Assembly: GCF_009741925.1 (NCBI RefSeq)
Contig: NZ_WPCC01000010.1
Coordinates: forward strand, 1-64,000
DNA: 64,000 bases
From: Natronomonas sp. CBA1123
Lineage (GTDB): Archaea > Halobacteriota > Halobacteria > Halobacteriales > Haloarculaceae
Direction: 5' to 3'
The position numbers and the translations under genes are program-made. Below the pieces are notes generated by a model. That model searched no databases. It had not been told where the DNA came from and saw nothing but the letters and a program-made list of their open reading frames with translations. Below, one piece after another: positions 46,498 to 54,747 of this stretch; within the stretch, counting starts at the first letter, position 1, and each line of letters begins with the position of its first letter.

Positions 46498-48150
46498 TCA
46501 CTCGTCTTCCTTCAGCGCCTCGCGGTCCGTCTTGCCGATGTCCGTCAGCGGTACGCTGTCGAGGAACTCCACTTCTTTCGGCATCGCCTGGCGGGGGACC
46601 CGTCCGTCCAGATATTCTCGGACGTCCTCGGCGTCGATGCCGGCGCCGTTTTCGCGTTCGACGAATATCTTCACGCGCTCGCTGCCCGGGCGGTCGGGGT
46701 CGGGGACGCCGATGGTGGCGGGTCGACGGACGCCGTCCATCCCGAACAGCACCTCGTCGACCTCCTCGGCGTACACTTTCAGCCCCGAGACGTTTATCAT
46801 GTTCTTCACGCGGTCGACGACGTAGAACCGCCCGCATTCGTCGACTTTCACCACGTCTCCGGTGGCGACGAAGCCGTCGTCGTCGAAGGGGTCCTCGGCG
46901 TTGAGATACCCCTTCATGCGCTGGGGGCCGGACAGACACATCTCCGCCTCCCGCTCGTCGGCGACGGCGTCCGGAATCGGAATCTCTTCGCCGCTGTCGA
47001 CGTCCAGCAGTTTCACCTCGGTGTCGGGAACGGGGACGCCGACGGTCGGTTGCTCGAAGCCCTCGCCGTCGTCGTCAGTGCCCATCAGCGCCTCCTGAAT
47101 CCCGGCGACGTTGAAGTGGGTTATCGGCGACATCTCCGAGAGGCCGTAGCCCTGTGAGAGGCCCGTCGAGCGCTCGCCGAAGCGCTCTTTCGTCTCGGTG
47201 GCCAGCGGCGCCGACCCCGCGATGCCGATGACGTCATGTTCGAGTTCCTCCTCCGCTATCTCCATGAACTGCGTGGGGACGCCGAACATCACGATGGGGT
47301 CGTGTTCGGCGACGTGACGCCGCATCAACTCGGTGTCGCGGGCGTCGGGGACGACGAGTAAGTCCAGCCCCAAGGCGACGAGCATGTTGCCGATAGAGTA
47401 GCCGTAGGAGTGATACATCGGTAACGAGAGCACCGCTGACTCCCGGCCGCGCATCAGGTCGGGGAGCCGCGACTGGGCGGCGATGGTCTGGAGCGCGTTG
47501 GCGACGAGGTTGCGGTGGGTGAGCAGACACCCCTTCGGGAGCCCCGTCGTCCCGCCAGTAAAGAGGATTGTGTGGGTGTCGTCGGGAGCGATGTCGACGG
47601 GGTCGGGGTCGCCGTCGCTTCCCTCGATGACGGCCGGCAGCCACTCGACTCCCGCCTCTGGGTCGTGGTCCGGCGGGTCCGCCGAGTAGTCATCGAGGTC
47701 GGTGAGGATGAGGTGTTCGACCGCGGCGGCCTCACGGAGTCGCTCCAGCAGTTCGCGGTGTTCGTCGTGGCCGATGAGCACCTCGGGGTCGCTCTGTTCG
47801 AGGCGGTAGACGAGGTCCTCGTCGGCGTCGAGGAAGTCGTTGGGAACGTGGACGCCGCCCGCCCGCGAGATGGCATGCGTCGCAAGCACGAACTGCGCCG
47901 AGGTGGGTAGCACCGTCGCCACCCGCGTACCCTTCTCGACGCCGCGGTCCTGAAGCGCGGCCGCGAGGGCGTCGGCGTCCTCGCGTAACTCCGCGTAGGT
48001 CACCGTCCGCCCCGACTGGACGACGCCCTGTTCGGGGTAGTCCTCGGCGGCGTCGTAGAGGAACCGATGCAGCGGGTGGTCGGGATACGGTTCCAGCGAC
48101 TCGTCGATACCGAAGTCCTCGTACTCGTTGAACCACGGCGGCTCGGTCAT
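46498..48150 (-). CDS. AMP-forming acyl-CoA synthetase/ligase
   Basis: A 550-residue enzyme of the ANL superfamily that activates a carboxylic acid with ATP and CoA. Signature motifs are ILFTGGTTGLPKGCLLTHRN (P-loop, near 199-218), YGLSEMSPI (near 325), ATGDVVKVDECGRFYVVDRV (near 435) with the ribose-binding Asp, and the hinge KNMINVSGLKVYAEEVDEVL. The last catalytic Lys region reads LTDIGKTDREAL. The ATG at 48150 gives a standard start (MTEPPWFNEYEDFG). It probably feeds fatty or other acyl groups to the dehydrogenase at 50920. Substrate unknown. Confidence 0.92.
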   Translation of the reverse strand: MTEPPWFNEYEDFGIDESLEPYPDHPLHRFLYDAAEDYPEQGVVQSGRTVTYAELREDADALAAALQDRGVEKGTRVATVLPTSAQFVLATHAISRAGGVHVPNDFLDADEDLVYRLEQSDPEVLIGHDEHRELLERLREAAAVEHLILTDLDDYSADPPDHDPEAGVEWLPAVIEGSDGDPDPVDIAPDDTHTILFTGGTTGLPKGCLLTHRNLVANALQTIAAQSRLPDLMRGRESAVLSLPMYHSYGYSIGNMLVALGLDLLVVPDARDTELMRRHVAEHDPIVMFGVPTQFMEIAEEELEHDVIGIAGSAPLATETKERFGERSTGLSQGYGLSEMSPITHFNVAGIQEALMGTDDDGEGFEQPTVGVPVPDTEVKLLDVDSGEEIPIPDAVADEREAEMCLSGPQRMKGYLNAEDPFDDDGFVATGDVVKVDECGRFYVVDRVKNMINVSGLKVYAEEVDEVLFGMDGVRRPATIGVPDPDRPGSERVKIFVERENGAGIDAEDVREYLDGRVPRQAMPKEVEFLDSVPLTDIGKTDREALKEDE

Positions 48151-48390
48151 ACCCGGGAGTTCTCCCACGGCGGCCAAACGCTGTGCGCTCGTATGCGAGG
48201 CCGTTTATGCAGTCCGCCCTCGCGGAGAACACCGACGGCGTTCGACAGACGACTGGGCCGGCTCACGGCCGTGGTCCGGAGTAGTGCCGTCCGGAACCCT
48301 ATCTAGATAATTTTTATACTTCTGTACTAGAAATTTTATAAAAACGTTATGCTGTGTGGTACGCTATCAAGGAATCTAGGGGTTACAGAG
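48151..48390. other. Intergenic region with a strongly AT-rich island
   Basis: 240 bases between divergent genes. Bases 48302-48348 are almost entirely A/T (ATCTAGATAATTTTTATAC near the left end, AAATTTTATAAAAACG near the right end) and contain the inverted pair TTTTTATA / TATAAAA. This is the likely promoter and operator of the HTH gene at 48391. No gene seen. Confidence 0.5.
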
Positions 48391-48795
48391 ATGCCTGACG
48401 AAACGGAACTCACGGAGGGGGATGCCGGCGAACCGAGGTGGGATGAGGGGGCACTCGACGCCGTGTCGTCACCCGATGCCCTCTTTCGAGCGCTCGCCAA
48501 CCGGACGCGTCGGCGAGTGCTGGGGTATCTCCTCGAACGGGAGGACGCCACCTTCGAGGAGTTGATCGACATCCTCACCGGGTGGGTCGCTTCCGAGGGG
48601 GTGGTCGTCGGGCCGGACGAGCGGCGGCAACTCGAAATCCGGCTGTATCACCACCACCTTCCGTTGCTCGCCGACAGCGGACTGGTCGCCTACGACCGCG
48701 AGGAGATGGAAATCCGCCTCGAAACGGTTCCGGATGCCGTGGCCGACCTGATTCGGTTCTCGACCCGAATCGAACAACCTCCAGAGTCGGAGTGA
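48391..48795 (+). CDS. DUF7344-like HTH regulator without membrane helices
   Basis: A 134-residue soluble protein with an acidic start and a winged-HTH-like domain (ALFRALANRTRRRVLGYLLE; EELIDILTGWVASEGVVVGP; QLEIRLYHHHLPLLADSGLV). The HHHLP.LADSGL stretch parallels YQxHLPxMxxxGV in the proteins at 37263 and 40403, but the membrane helices are missing. It lies 20 bases before the DICT gene, and the two probably form an operon; such pairs are common in haloarchaea. The ATG at 48391 is chosen because earlier in-frame sequence is AT-rich and senseless. Confidence 0.75.
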   Translation: MPDETELTEGDAGEPRWDEGALDAVSSPDALFRALANRTRRRVLGYLLEREDATFEELIDILTGWVASEGVVVGPDERRQLEIRLYHHHLPLLADSGLVAYDREEMEIRLETVPDAVADLIRFSTRIEQPPESE

Positions 48796-48815
48796 CACGG
48801 AGCCACACGCGCGCT

Positions 48816-49520
48816 ATGTCGCTGGAATCCATCCTCGAAAACGCCGAGCGACACCAGAAGTCGGTCGTCTACTACCGGCGGGAACCCGACGATTTCGGCT
48901 CGCAGTTCGCCACCCGAAACGTCGACATCACGTACAGAGACCTGCCGCCGGCGGGTCCCGACCCGTTCGTCGTCGTCCGCGATGGCGAGCGGTTTCGTGG
49001 CGCGGTGTCGGCCGACACGCTCCGAGAGTTCCTCCGGCCACCGATTCGCCAGCCCGACGACCTCGGGGAACTGTCCCCCGCGTATCGCGCGGTTTTCGAG
49101 TTACTGGATACGACGGTGTTCGCCTCCTTGCACCGCCGCCAACTGCTCGCGACCTCTCGGGAACTCGAAGACCGCGCGTGGCGCGTCGGTCGCGGCACGT
49201 TCCACGTCGGGTTCCAGTCCGTCGCGGCGTTCGACGCCCAGCGGTCGCTGTACCGCCAACTGGCCGAGGTGACCGACATCGATATCCATATCCACGTCAT
49301 CCCCGAGGCGGACACCGAATCTCTCCGGGGCCTCCCCCTGACCGTCCACGTCGAGGCGGACGCCGACACCGGTCGGTACTGGTTTCTCGTCTTCGACGGC
49401 GACGGTGACGACCGACAGAAGTGTGCGCTCGTCGCCGAACAGCGCGGCCCGGACGAGTTCTACGGCACGTGGACGTACGACCCCTCACTCGTCGACAGCG
49501 CGTTCGAAGCGGTTTCCTGA
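48816..49520 (+). CDS. DICT sensory-domain protein
   Basis: A 234-residue protein. The DICT domain covers about residues 1-215: LESILENAERHQKSVVYYRR, DDLGELSPAYRAVFELLDTT, LLATSRELEDRAWRVGRGTF, HVGFQSVAAFDAQRSLYRQL, then DIDIHIHVIPEADTESL and RYWFLVFDGDGDDRQKCALV. DICT domains are thought to sense light or ligands together with HTH regulators or GGDEF/kinase proteins. No output domain is attached, so it likely acts with the HTH protein 20 bases upstream. It is convergent with the HTH_10 gene at 49539. Confidence 0.85.
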   Translation: MSLESILENAERHQKSVVYYRREPDDFGSQFATRNVDITYRDLPPAGPDPFVVVRDGERFRGAVSADTLREFLRPPIRQPDDLGELSPAYRAVFELLDTTVFASLHRRQLLATSRELEDRAWRVGRGTFHVGFQSVAAFDAQRSLYRQLAEVTDIDIHIHVIPEADTESLRGLPLTVHVEADADTGRYWFLVFDGDGDDRQKCALVAEQRGPDEFYGTWTYDPSLVDSAFEAVS

Positions 49521-49538
49521 AACGAACGAGACGCGCCG

Positions 49539-50189
49539 CTACGGCGCGATGGCCGCCATCACTTTCGCCTCTATCTTCCGGAGGTGTTCGCCCACCGTCC
49601 CGTCCGAGCGGTCGAGGTGGTCGGCGATGTCCTGGTGGGTCGCCTCTCGCGGCACGCGGTAGTAGCCGACTTCCAGGGCTGCCTGCAACGTCTCCTGTTG
49701 TCGCGGCGTCAGCATCGAAAACAGCCGTTCTTCCTCGGGGACGTAGTCGCTTATCTGTTCGAGATTGAGGCCGAGGCCGTCCGGAACCTTCGGGATGACC
49801 TCCCGAATCACGTCCTCTTCGCCGACGATGTGGGCGCGCAACCCGCCGTCGGCGGTGTACTCCAGCGGCATATCGAGGATGAGTTCGTACTCCCGAAACA
49901 GGCTGAGGAGGTCGACGACGGTGTCGTTCGGGACGAAGTGGGCGTAGATGGTGACGTGGTCTTCGCCCTCGGAAATCTGGTATTCGAGGATTTCGGGGGA
50001 TTCGGAGGCGATTTCGCGTATCCGCTCGACGTCGCCGGAGAGCTGAAACAGCGTGATTGCGGTGTCGTCGTCCAGCAGACTGATGTTGTGGAGCAACTCC
50101 CGTGTGACGTTCGGCTCCGCCGCCAGCGTCTCGTCGACCGGATGCAACCCGCCCTCCCGAGGGATGATGACCGTCCGAACGTATCGCAT
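49539..50189 (-). CDS. Bacterioopsin-activator-type HTH_10 regulator
   Basis: A 216-residue protein with an N-terminal alpha/beta sensor-like domain (MRYVRTVIIPREGGLHPVDE; LLDDDTAITLFQLSGDVERI; EYQISEGEDHVTIYAHFVPN) and a C-terminal HTH_10 domain (MLTPRQQETLQAALEVGYYR then VPREATHQDIADHLDRSDGT). No cysteine cluster. The TATA box at 50213-50221 is about 25-32 bases before the ATG at 50189, which fixes this start and implies a leaderless mRNA. It is divergent from the SCP2/acyl-CoA dehydrogenase operon and is the obvious candidate to control it. Confidence 0.87.
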   Translation of the reverse strand: MRYVRTVIIPREGGLHPVDETLAAEPNVTRELLHNISLLDDDTAITLFQLSGDVERIREIASESPEILEYQISEGEDHVTIYAHFVPNDTVVDLLSLFREYELILDMPLEYTADGGLRAHIVGEEDVIREVIPKVPDGLGLNLEQISDYVPEEERLFSMLTPRQQETLQAALEVGYYRVPREATHQDIADHLDRSDGTVGEHLRKIEAKVMAAIAP

Positions 50190-50212
50190 TGTACCTTTCA
50201 ATGGTAACTCAT

Positions 50213-50221
50213 GGATATAAA
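50213..50221 (-). promoter_or_regulatory. TATA box of the HTH_10 gene (TTTATATCC)
   Basis: On the minus strand it reads GTTTATATCC and is centred about 28 bases upstream of the start codon at 50189, typical for a leaderless haloarchaeal gene. Confidence 0.65.
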
Positions 50222-50360
50222 CGCTTGGCAACGGACCTCATCGGTAACGAATGAAGCGAACGGCGTCCTAACATAAAGACCCACCCATGGGAGGAACAAT
50301 CCACAGGGACGAACGCCCGAACTGACTCGGTACACGGGGCCTCAGCCCCGAAATCCGACC

Positions 50361-50918
50361 ATGAGTGAACTCACAGACTGCATCGAAGCATCGCTCGAGA
50401 AGTCCGCAGACGAACTGGAAGCCGACCTCCCCGACCTGCTGGCCGACCTCGACGGACAGACCCGCGAGTTCGTCCAGGAGAACCCCGGCCTCTTCGGCCG
50501 CCTCGTCGGCCGCATGGACGAGATGGAAGTCGCGCCGTTCGTCGAGGCTAACCCCCAGACGGCCGACCAGTTCCAGAACTTCCTGTGGACCGGCATGGAG
50601 GTCATCGTCGCGAACAGCCCCGAGGTCCAAGAGCAAATCGGCCAGGACATCACGGTCAACTTCGAGGCGACCGACTGCCCGATGGACGGCCACATGCACG
50701 TCGACGGCTCCGAGAAGACGCTCACCGGCGGCGCCGGCACCTTAGAGGACCCGACGCTGAAAATCAGCGGTCCCGCCGACAACCTCGTCGGCCTCATCAC
50801 CGGTGCCATCGACCCCGTCCAGGGGTTCATGAGCCAGCAGTACGAGATGGACGGCCCCGTCGCGACGGGCACCCAACTCGCCCCCATCATGGGGAGCCTC
50901 TCGGAGAGCTTCGAGTAA
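50361..50918 (+). CDS. SCP2 sterol-binding-domain protein (copy 2)
   Basis: A 185-residue soluble acidic protein. After a helical N-terminal half (DELEADLPDLLADLDGQTRE) comes the SCP2-like sheet: VNFEATDCPMDGHMHVDGSE, TLEDPTLKISGPADNLVGLI, TGAIDPVQGFMSQQYEMDGP and VATGTQLAPIMGSLSESFE. It is 1 base before the acyl-CoA dehydrogenase gene, so they form an operon; the pair suggests that SCP2 presents a bulky acyl or steroid-like substrate to the dehydrogenase. A TATA-like CTAACATAAAG lies about 85-90 bases upstream. Confidence 0.82.
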   Translation: MSELTDCIEASLEKSADELEADLPDLLADLDGQTREFVQENPGLFGRLVGRMDEMEVAPFVEANPQTADQFQNFLWTGMEVIVANSPEVQEQIGQDITVNFEATDCPMDGHMHVDGSEKTLTGGAGTLEDPTLKISGPADNLVGLITGAIDPVQGFMSQQYEMDGPVATGTQLAPIMGSLSESFE

Positions 50919-50919
50919 G

Positions 50920-52122
50920 ATGTACTACGACGACGACGGTGGGGAGTTCCGCGAAACCCTTCGGGCCCACCTCGAAGAGCACATCGAACCCATCGTCGAC
51001 GAGGCCGACCGCGAGCCGCTGACACGCGAGGAGTTCCTCGAGTACACCGGCGTCCTCCGGGAACTCGACATCGGCTTCGAACCCGGCGTCGCCGAGGAGT
51101 ACTTCGGCAACCTCGAACGGTTCACCATCGTCTCCGAGGAGGTCTCCCGGGTGTGGCCCAGCCTCAACGTCGCCTTACAGATGTCGTTCCCGTCGGTGTT
51201 CGTCCAACACGCCGCCGACGCGACGCAGGACGCGATGCTGGAGAAACTCCACGACGGCGAGTGTATCGGCTGTCTCGCCGTCACCGAACCCGAGGGCGGC
51301 AGCGACACCGCCCGACCAAACACCGTCGCCTACAAAGACGGTGACGAGTACGTCCTCGAAGGGAAGAAACAGTGGGTCGGCAACGCGCCCATCGCCGACG
51401 TGGCCTTGGTCGTCGCCCACGACGACGAAGCCGACACCCAGGACATGTTCCTCGTCGACCAAGCGAACTCGCCGTTCGAGACCGAAACGATGGACAAACT
51501 CGGCTGGAAGGGCGTCAACAACGGGAAGATGTACTTCGACGGCGTGCGCATCCCCGAGGACAACCGCCTGTCGAACATCGTCGGCAACGCCCTGATGGAC
51601 GGCGCCGACATGCAGGAAATCGTCCCGTTCCCCGAGTCGGTTTCACAACTGTTCTTCGAACAGAAGGCGCTCAACGCGACGTTCTCGTTCATGCGGACGG
51701 GGATGTCGTTCATGGCCGTCGGCATCATGCAGGCCGCCTTCGAGGAAGCCCTCGAATACGCCGAAGAGCGCGAGACGTTCGGCAACCCCATCGGGTCGAC
51801 CCAACTCGTCCAGGAAAAACTGTACGAGATTCTGCGGGACCTCGAAACGTCGCGACACCTCTCGCGGCACGCGCTGGAGTTGCTCGAACGCGGCGACGAC
51901 CGCGCCCGCCTCATCTCCTCGCTGGCGAAGGGGTACACCGCCGAACGCTCCGTCGACGCCACCTACAACGCCCTGCAGATTCACGGCGGCGAGGGGCTGA
52001 AAACCGAGAACCGGCTCGAACGCTACTATCGGGACGCCAGCGTCATGACCATCCCCGACGGCACCACCGAGATTCAGAAACTCATCGTCGGTAAAGAGTT
52101 GACGGGGATGAGTGCTTACTAA
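50920..52122 (+). CDS. Acyl-CoA dehydrogenase
   Basis: A 400-residue FAD enzyme. CIGCLAVTEPEGGSDTARPN (near 108-127) is the flavin/substrate motif; GKKQWVGNAPIADVALVVAH follows; the C-terminal domain has RETFGNPIGSTQLVQEKLYE, NALQIHGGEGLKTENRLERY and YRDASVMTIPDGTTEIQKLI. The catalytic Glu of short/medium-chain enzymes would be in HGGEGL. It is the second gene of the operon with SCP2, and an AMP-forming ligase lies nearby, forming a small acyl-CoA degradation set. No thiolase or hydratase is seen in the window. The ATG follows the SCP2 stop by 1 base. Confidence 0.9.
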   Translation: MYYDDDGGEFRETLRAHLEEHIEPIVDEADREPLTREEFLEYTGVLRELDIGFEPGVAEEYFGNLERFTIVSEEVSRVWPSLNVALQMSFPSVFVQHAADATQDAMLEKLHDGECIGCLAVTEPEGGSDTARPNTVAYKDGDEYVLEGKKQWVGNAPIADVALVVAHDDEADTQDMFLVDQANSPFETETMDKLGWKGVNNGKMYFDGVRIPEDNRLSNIVGNALMDGADMQEIVPFPESVSQLFFEQKALNATFSFMRTGMSFMAVGIMQAAFEEALEYAEERETFGNPIGSTQLVQEKLYEILRDLETSRHLSRHALELLERGDDRARLISSLAKGYTAERSVDATYNALQIHGGEGLKTENRLERYYRDASVMTIPDGTTEIQKLIVGKELTGMSAY

Positions 52123-52137
52123 CACCCACTTTTTACG

Positions 52138-52252
52138 AGAGGGGGTTTCCTCGCTCGCTACGCTCGCTGCGGGAACCCCCTCCCGCAAAAACTTGGGGAA
52201 AAACGACCCGGCGGCTCACTTCGCTCGCCGCCGGTGAATCGCTTCGGCGCGC
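52138..52252. repeat. Array of three GC-rich hairpins between acyl-CoA dehydrogenase and UspA genes
   Basis: Three inverted repeats follow each other: GAGGGGGTTTCC with GGGAACCCCCTC (52138-52182; one mismatch), CGGCGG with CCGCCG around CTCACTTCGCTCG (about 52209-52234), and GGCGCGC with GCGCGCC around TTC (about 52246-52262). CGCTCG occurs in several of them. The first may terminate the operon. Between genes in convergent orientation, this may also block transcription from both sides. Confidence 0.6.
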
Positions 52253-52274
52253 TTCGCGCGCCTCGCGAATGCTC

Positions 52275-52709
52275 TTACACCGACAGCACCGGCTGTGAGG
52301 CGTGGGCGAGGACGTACTCGGCGGCTTTCTCGATGACGGCTTCCGGGTCGCCCGTGACGGGTTCGCGTGGAATGACGACGAAATCGGCCTCCAGCGACTC
52401 CGTCACGTCGAGGATGACGCTGCCGGGGTGTTGAGAGAGCCGCGTCTGGGAGTAGCCGTACGCCGAGGAGTGGTCGATTGGGACGCCGTCGGCGACCGCA
52501 CGGACGCCGGCCATCACCTGCTCGCCGCGCTCGGCGATGGCGGCGGCCTCGACGCTGCCCTCCTCCATCGCCGCGGCGGCGTTCTCCCCGAGGACGTACA
52601 GCGCGTGGACGACGGCGTCGTAGCGTTCGGCGATGGCCGTGGCGTACTCGACGGCCTCCATCGCCGCATCCGACCCGTCGACCGGAACGAGGACCGTTTC
52701 GACCTCCAT
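52275..52709 (-). CDS. Universal stress protein UspA family
   Basis: A 144-residue single UspA domain: VETVLVPVDGSDAAMEAVEY at the start, VVHALYVLGEN (near 33-43), and the end region AEYVLAHASQPVLSV. The ATP-binding G-2x-G-9x-G-S/T motif is incomplete: the region VIPREPVTGDPEAVIEKAAEY has no G-x2-G, so nucleotide binding may be lost. UspA proteins act in stress response in the cytoplasm. It is alone, after the hairpin array. Confidence 0.85.
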   Translation of the reverse strand: MEVETVLVPVDGSDAAMEAVEYATAIAERYDAVVHALYVLGENAAAAMEEGSVEAAAIAERGEQVMAGVRAVADGVPIDHSSAYGYSQTRLSQHPGSVILDVTESLEADFVVIPREPVTGDPEAVIEKAAEYVLAHASQPVLSV

Positions 52710-52887
52710 ACGCTACCCTCGTGAGGGGTGGTCAAAAAACCATCCGCGCTGGGGTCGTCTCGTGAGGGTGCTTCCTTCGGCGTTCGATACGTCTCGGCGA
52801 ACGGAATATCGATACGCCCTACGAACGATTTAAAATACGGTGAATAACTCGCATAATTAAGTTACGAGTTTGGCGACTTCCGCAAGT

Positions 52888-54213
52888 ATGAGACTGGGGA
52901 GGCGCGCCCTACTCGCCGCTTCGGGGTGTCTGGTTACCGGACTCGCTGGCTGCCTCGATGGAACGACGGACGCTTCGGAAAGCGGCTGTCTGACTCCGGT
53001 AAACCTTCCGACAATGACCGGACCAGACACGTGGCCGCAGTTCGCCGCGACGGCCACGAACGCGAATTTCGTTCCCGGTTCCGGCGTTCCAGCCGCCCCC
53101 TCGACCGTCGGGTGGCGTTCACCCGGAAGTGAGGCACTCCTTCCGCCCGTTATCGCCGAGGACCTCTACGTAGCGGATTCGGGTACGGGTTCGGTCTCCG
53201 CAGTCGCGGCCGACGACACCGTCCGCTGGCGCTACGACGAGTTCGACCGGACTCGATGGCCCGTCGCCGTTTCCGACGGCACCGTCGTCGCACTCACGGA
53301 GAACGCCGACGGCCACGTTCTTCTTCAGGGCGTAGCCACCGAGGACGGGACGGTACGGTGGGACATCGACACCACTGCCTCGTTTCGCGGCGGTCTCTTG
53401 CCCATCGCCCCGACCGTCAGAGACGGCACCGTCTACGTCTGTACTAACACCGGCGTTCGCGCCGTCCGAACCGACGATGGAACCGCGGAGTGGCACACGG
53501 AACTCGGCGCGAACGTCGTCGAAGGGTCGGACGGTTCCTCGTGGCGGACGCTGTGGGCTACTCCCGCTGTCACCGAGAACCACGTCTACACCTTCGACAG
53601 AAACGACACCTCGGGTGACACCAGAACGATACACGCACTCGACCACGGTGGAAACATCGCGTGGGAGCGCGAGATTTCGGTGCCGGACGACTGGCGGATT
53701 CCCGGTCACGTCGTTGCCGGCGAGAGCAGATTGTTCGTCGTCGCCCACCGCGAAGATGTCCGACTGATGGGGCATAACAGGACGGACGCCGACGGGGAGT
53801 CTCCGAAGAGTCAACTGTTCGCACTCGACGCCGACACCGGCGACACCGCGTGGCGTACCGACTTCGAGGGTGCCGCGACGACGCCGCCCGCGCTGGCTGG
53901 CGGAATCCTCTTCGTCACGTCTCTCCGTGACGACGGGAGCGGTCGACTCTTCGCCTACGATGTCGAATCGCAGTGTATGCGCTGGGAGTACGAGAGCGAC
54001 CGCGGCGTCGTGGGGACGCCCGCAGTGACACCAGACGCCCTCTGTATCAGCGAGGGCGACCGACTCACTGCGCTCGATGTCCAAAACGGGGAGCCTCGCT
54101 GGCATCTCGGTTTCGAGTCCAACGTGTCCGCGCCTATCGTAGCCGGCGGGAGCGTGTACGTCGTGGACCGTGTGTACACGGACCAGCCGATGCGAGTCGT
54201 CCGCGTCGATTGA
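52888..54213 (+). CDS. Exported PQQ-repeat beta-propeller lipoprotein
   Basis: A 441-residue protein with a Tat signal (LGRRALLAASGCLVTGLAGC) ending in a lipobox. The remainder is an eight-bladed propeller with PQQ-like repeats (TVRWRYDEFDRTRWPVAVSD; GTVRWDIDTTASFRGGLLPI; GTAEWHTELG; NIAWEREI; TAWRTDFEG; MRWEYESDRGVVGTPAVTP; PRWHLGFESNVSAPIVAGG). There is no enzyme signature; in archaea these often act in outer-surface binding or assembly. The upstream region is AT-rich with GATTTAAAATACGG (near 52828-52841) and GCATAATTAAG (near 52852-52862) as possible core promoters. It is unrelated in sequence to the FG-GAP protein at 11989. Confidence 0.85.
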   Translation: MRLGRRALLAASGCLVTGLAGCLDGTTDASESGCLTPVNLPTMTGPDTWPQFAATATNANFVPGSGVPAAPSTVGWRSPGSEALLPPVIAEDLYVADSGTGSVSAVAADDTVRWRYDEFDRTRWPVAVSDGTVVALTENADGHVLLQGVATEDGTVRWDIDTTASFRGGLLPIAPTVRDGTVYVCTNTGVRAVRTDDGTAEWHTELGANVVEGSDGSSWRTLWATPAVTENHVYTFDRNDTSGDTRTIHALDHGGNIAWEREISVPDDWRIPGHVVAGESRLFVVAHREDVRLMGHNRTDADGESPKSQLFALDADTGDTAWRTDFEGAATTPPALAGGILFVTSLRDDGSGRLFAYDVESQCMRWEYESDRGVVGTPAVTPDALCISEGDRLTALDVQNGEPRWHLGFESNVSAPIVAGGSVYVVDRVYTDQPMRVVRVD

Positions 54214-54257
54214 GTCCAGCCGCGTACTTTTATGCCGTCGCCCCGCCGAGACCGAGT

Positions 54258-54695
54258 ATGTTCGAGACGGTGGTCGTGGCGACCGACGGCTCCGAGAGCG
54301 TCTCGCGGGCGGTCCACTGTGCGCTCGACCTCGCGTCGCGCTTCGATGCGACCGTCCACGCGCTGTACGTCATCGACGAGAGTCACGTCGAATCGCTCCC
54401 CGACCGAATCCACGAGGAGGTTCGCGAAGCCCTCGACGAACAGAGCCACGAGGCCCTCGACGCCGTCGTCGAGGCGAACACGGCACGCGGGGACGGCGTT
54501 GAGTTGGAAACCGCCGTTAGGGCCGGCCCGCCGTCCAAGGAGATAATCGGCTACGCCGACGATGTCGACGCCGACGCGGTGGCGATGGGGACGCGCGGAC
54601 GCCACGGGGAACACTCCTTTCTGCTCGGCAGCGTCGCCGAACGCGTCGTCCGAACGTGTTCGCGGCCGGTGTTGACCGTCCGACAACTGGAGTGA
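54258..54695 (+). CDS. Universal stress protein UspA family
   Basis: A 145-residue UspA domain: FETVVVATDGSESVSRAVHC at the start, ATVHALYVIDE, then the ATP-binding-type motif MGTRGRHGEHSFLLGSVAERV with GxxG and G-S, and the end SRPVLTVRQLE. The full motif suggests ATP binding, unlike the copy at 52275. The ATG at 54258 follows a short gap after the propeller gene, same strand. It lies 52 bases before the DHH gene. Confidence 0.9.
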   Translation: MFETVVVATDGSESVSRAVHCALDLASRFDATVHALYVIDESHVESLPDRIHEEVREALDEQSHEALDAVVEANTARGDGVELETAVRAGPPSKEIIGYADDVDADAVAMGTRGRHGEHSFLLGSVAERVVRTCSRPVLTVRQLE

Positions 54696-54747
54696 CCGGC
54701 CGGCGGCAAGCGGTGGGATTATTCCCCGCGCCGCCCCTCCCGTCGGT

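Noticed and set aside
48342-48349. ACGTTATG before the HTH gene at 48391
   Set aside because: It contains the core CGTTATG but points away from the nearest downstream gene and lacks the flanking CTT; not counted in the element set.
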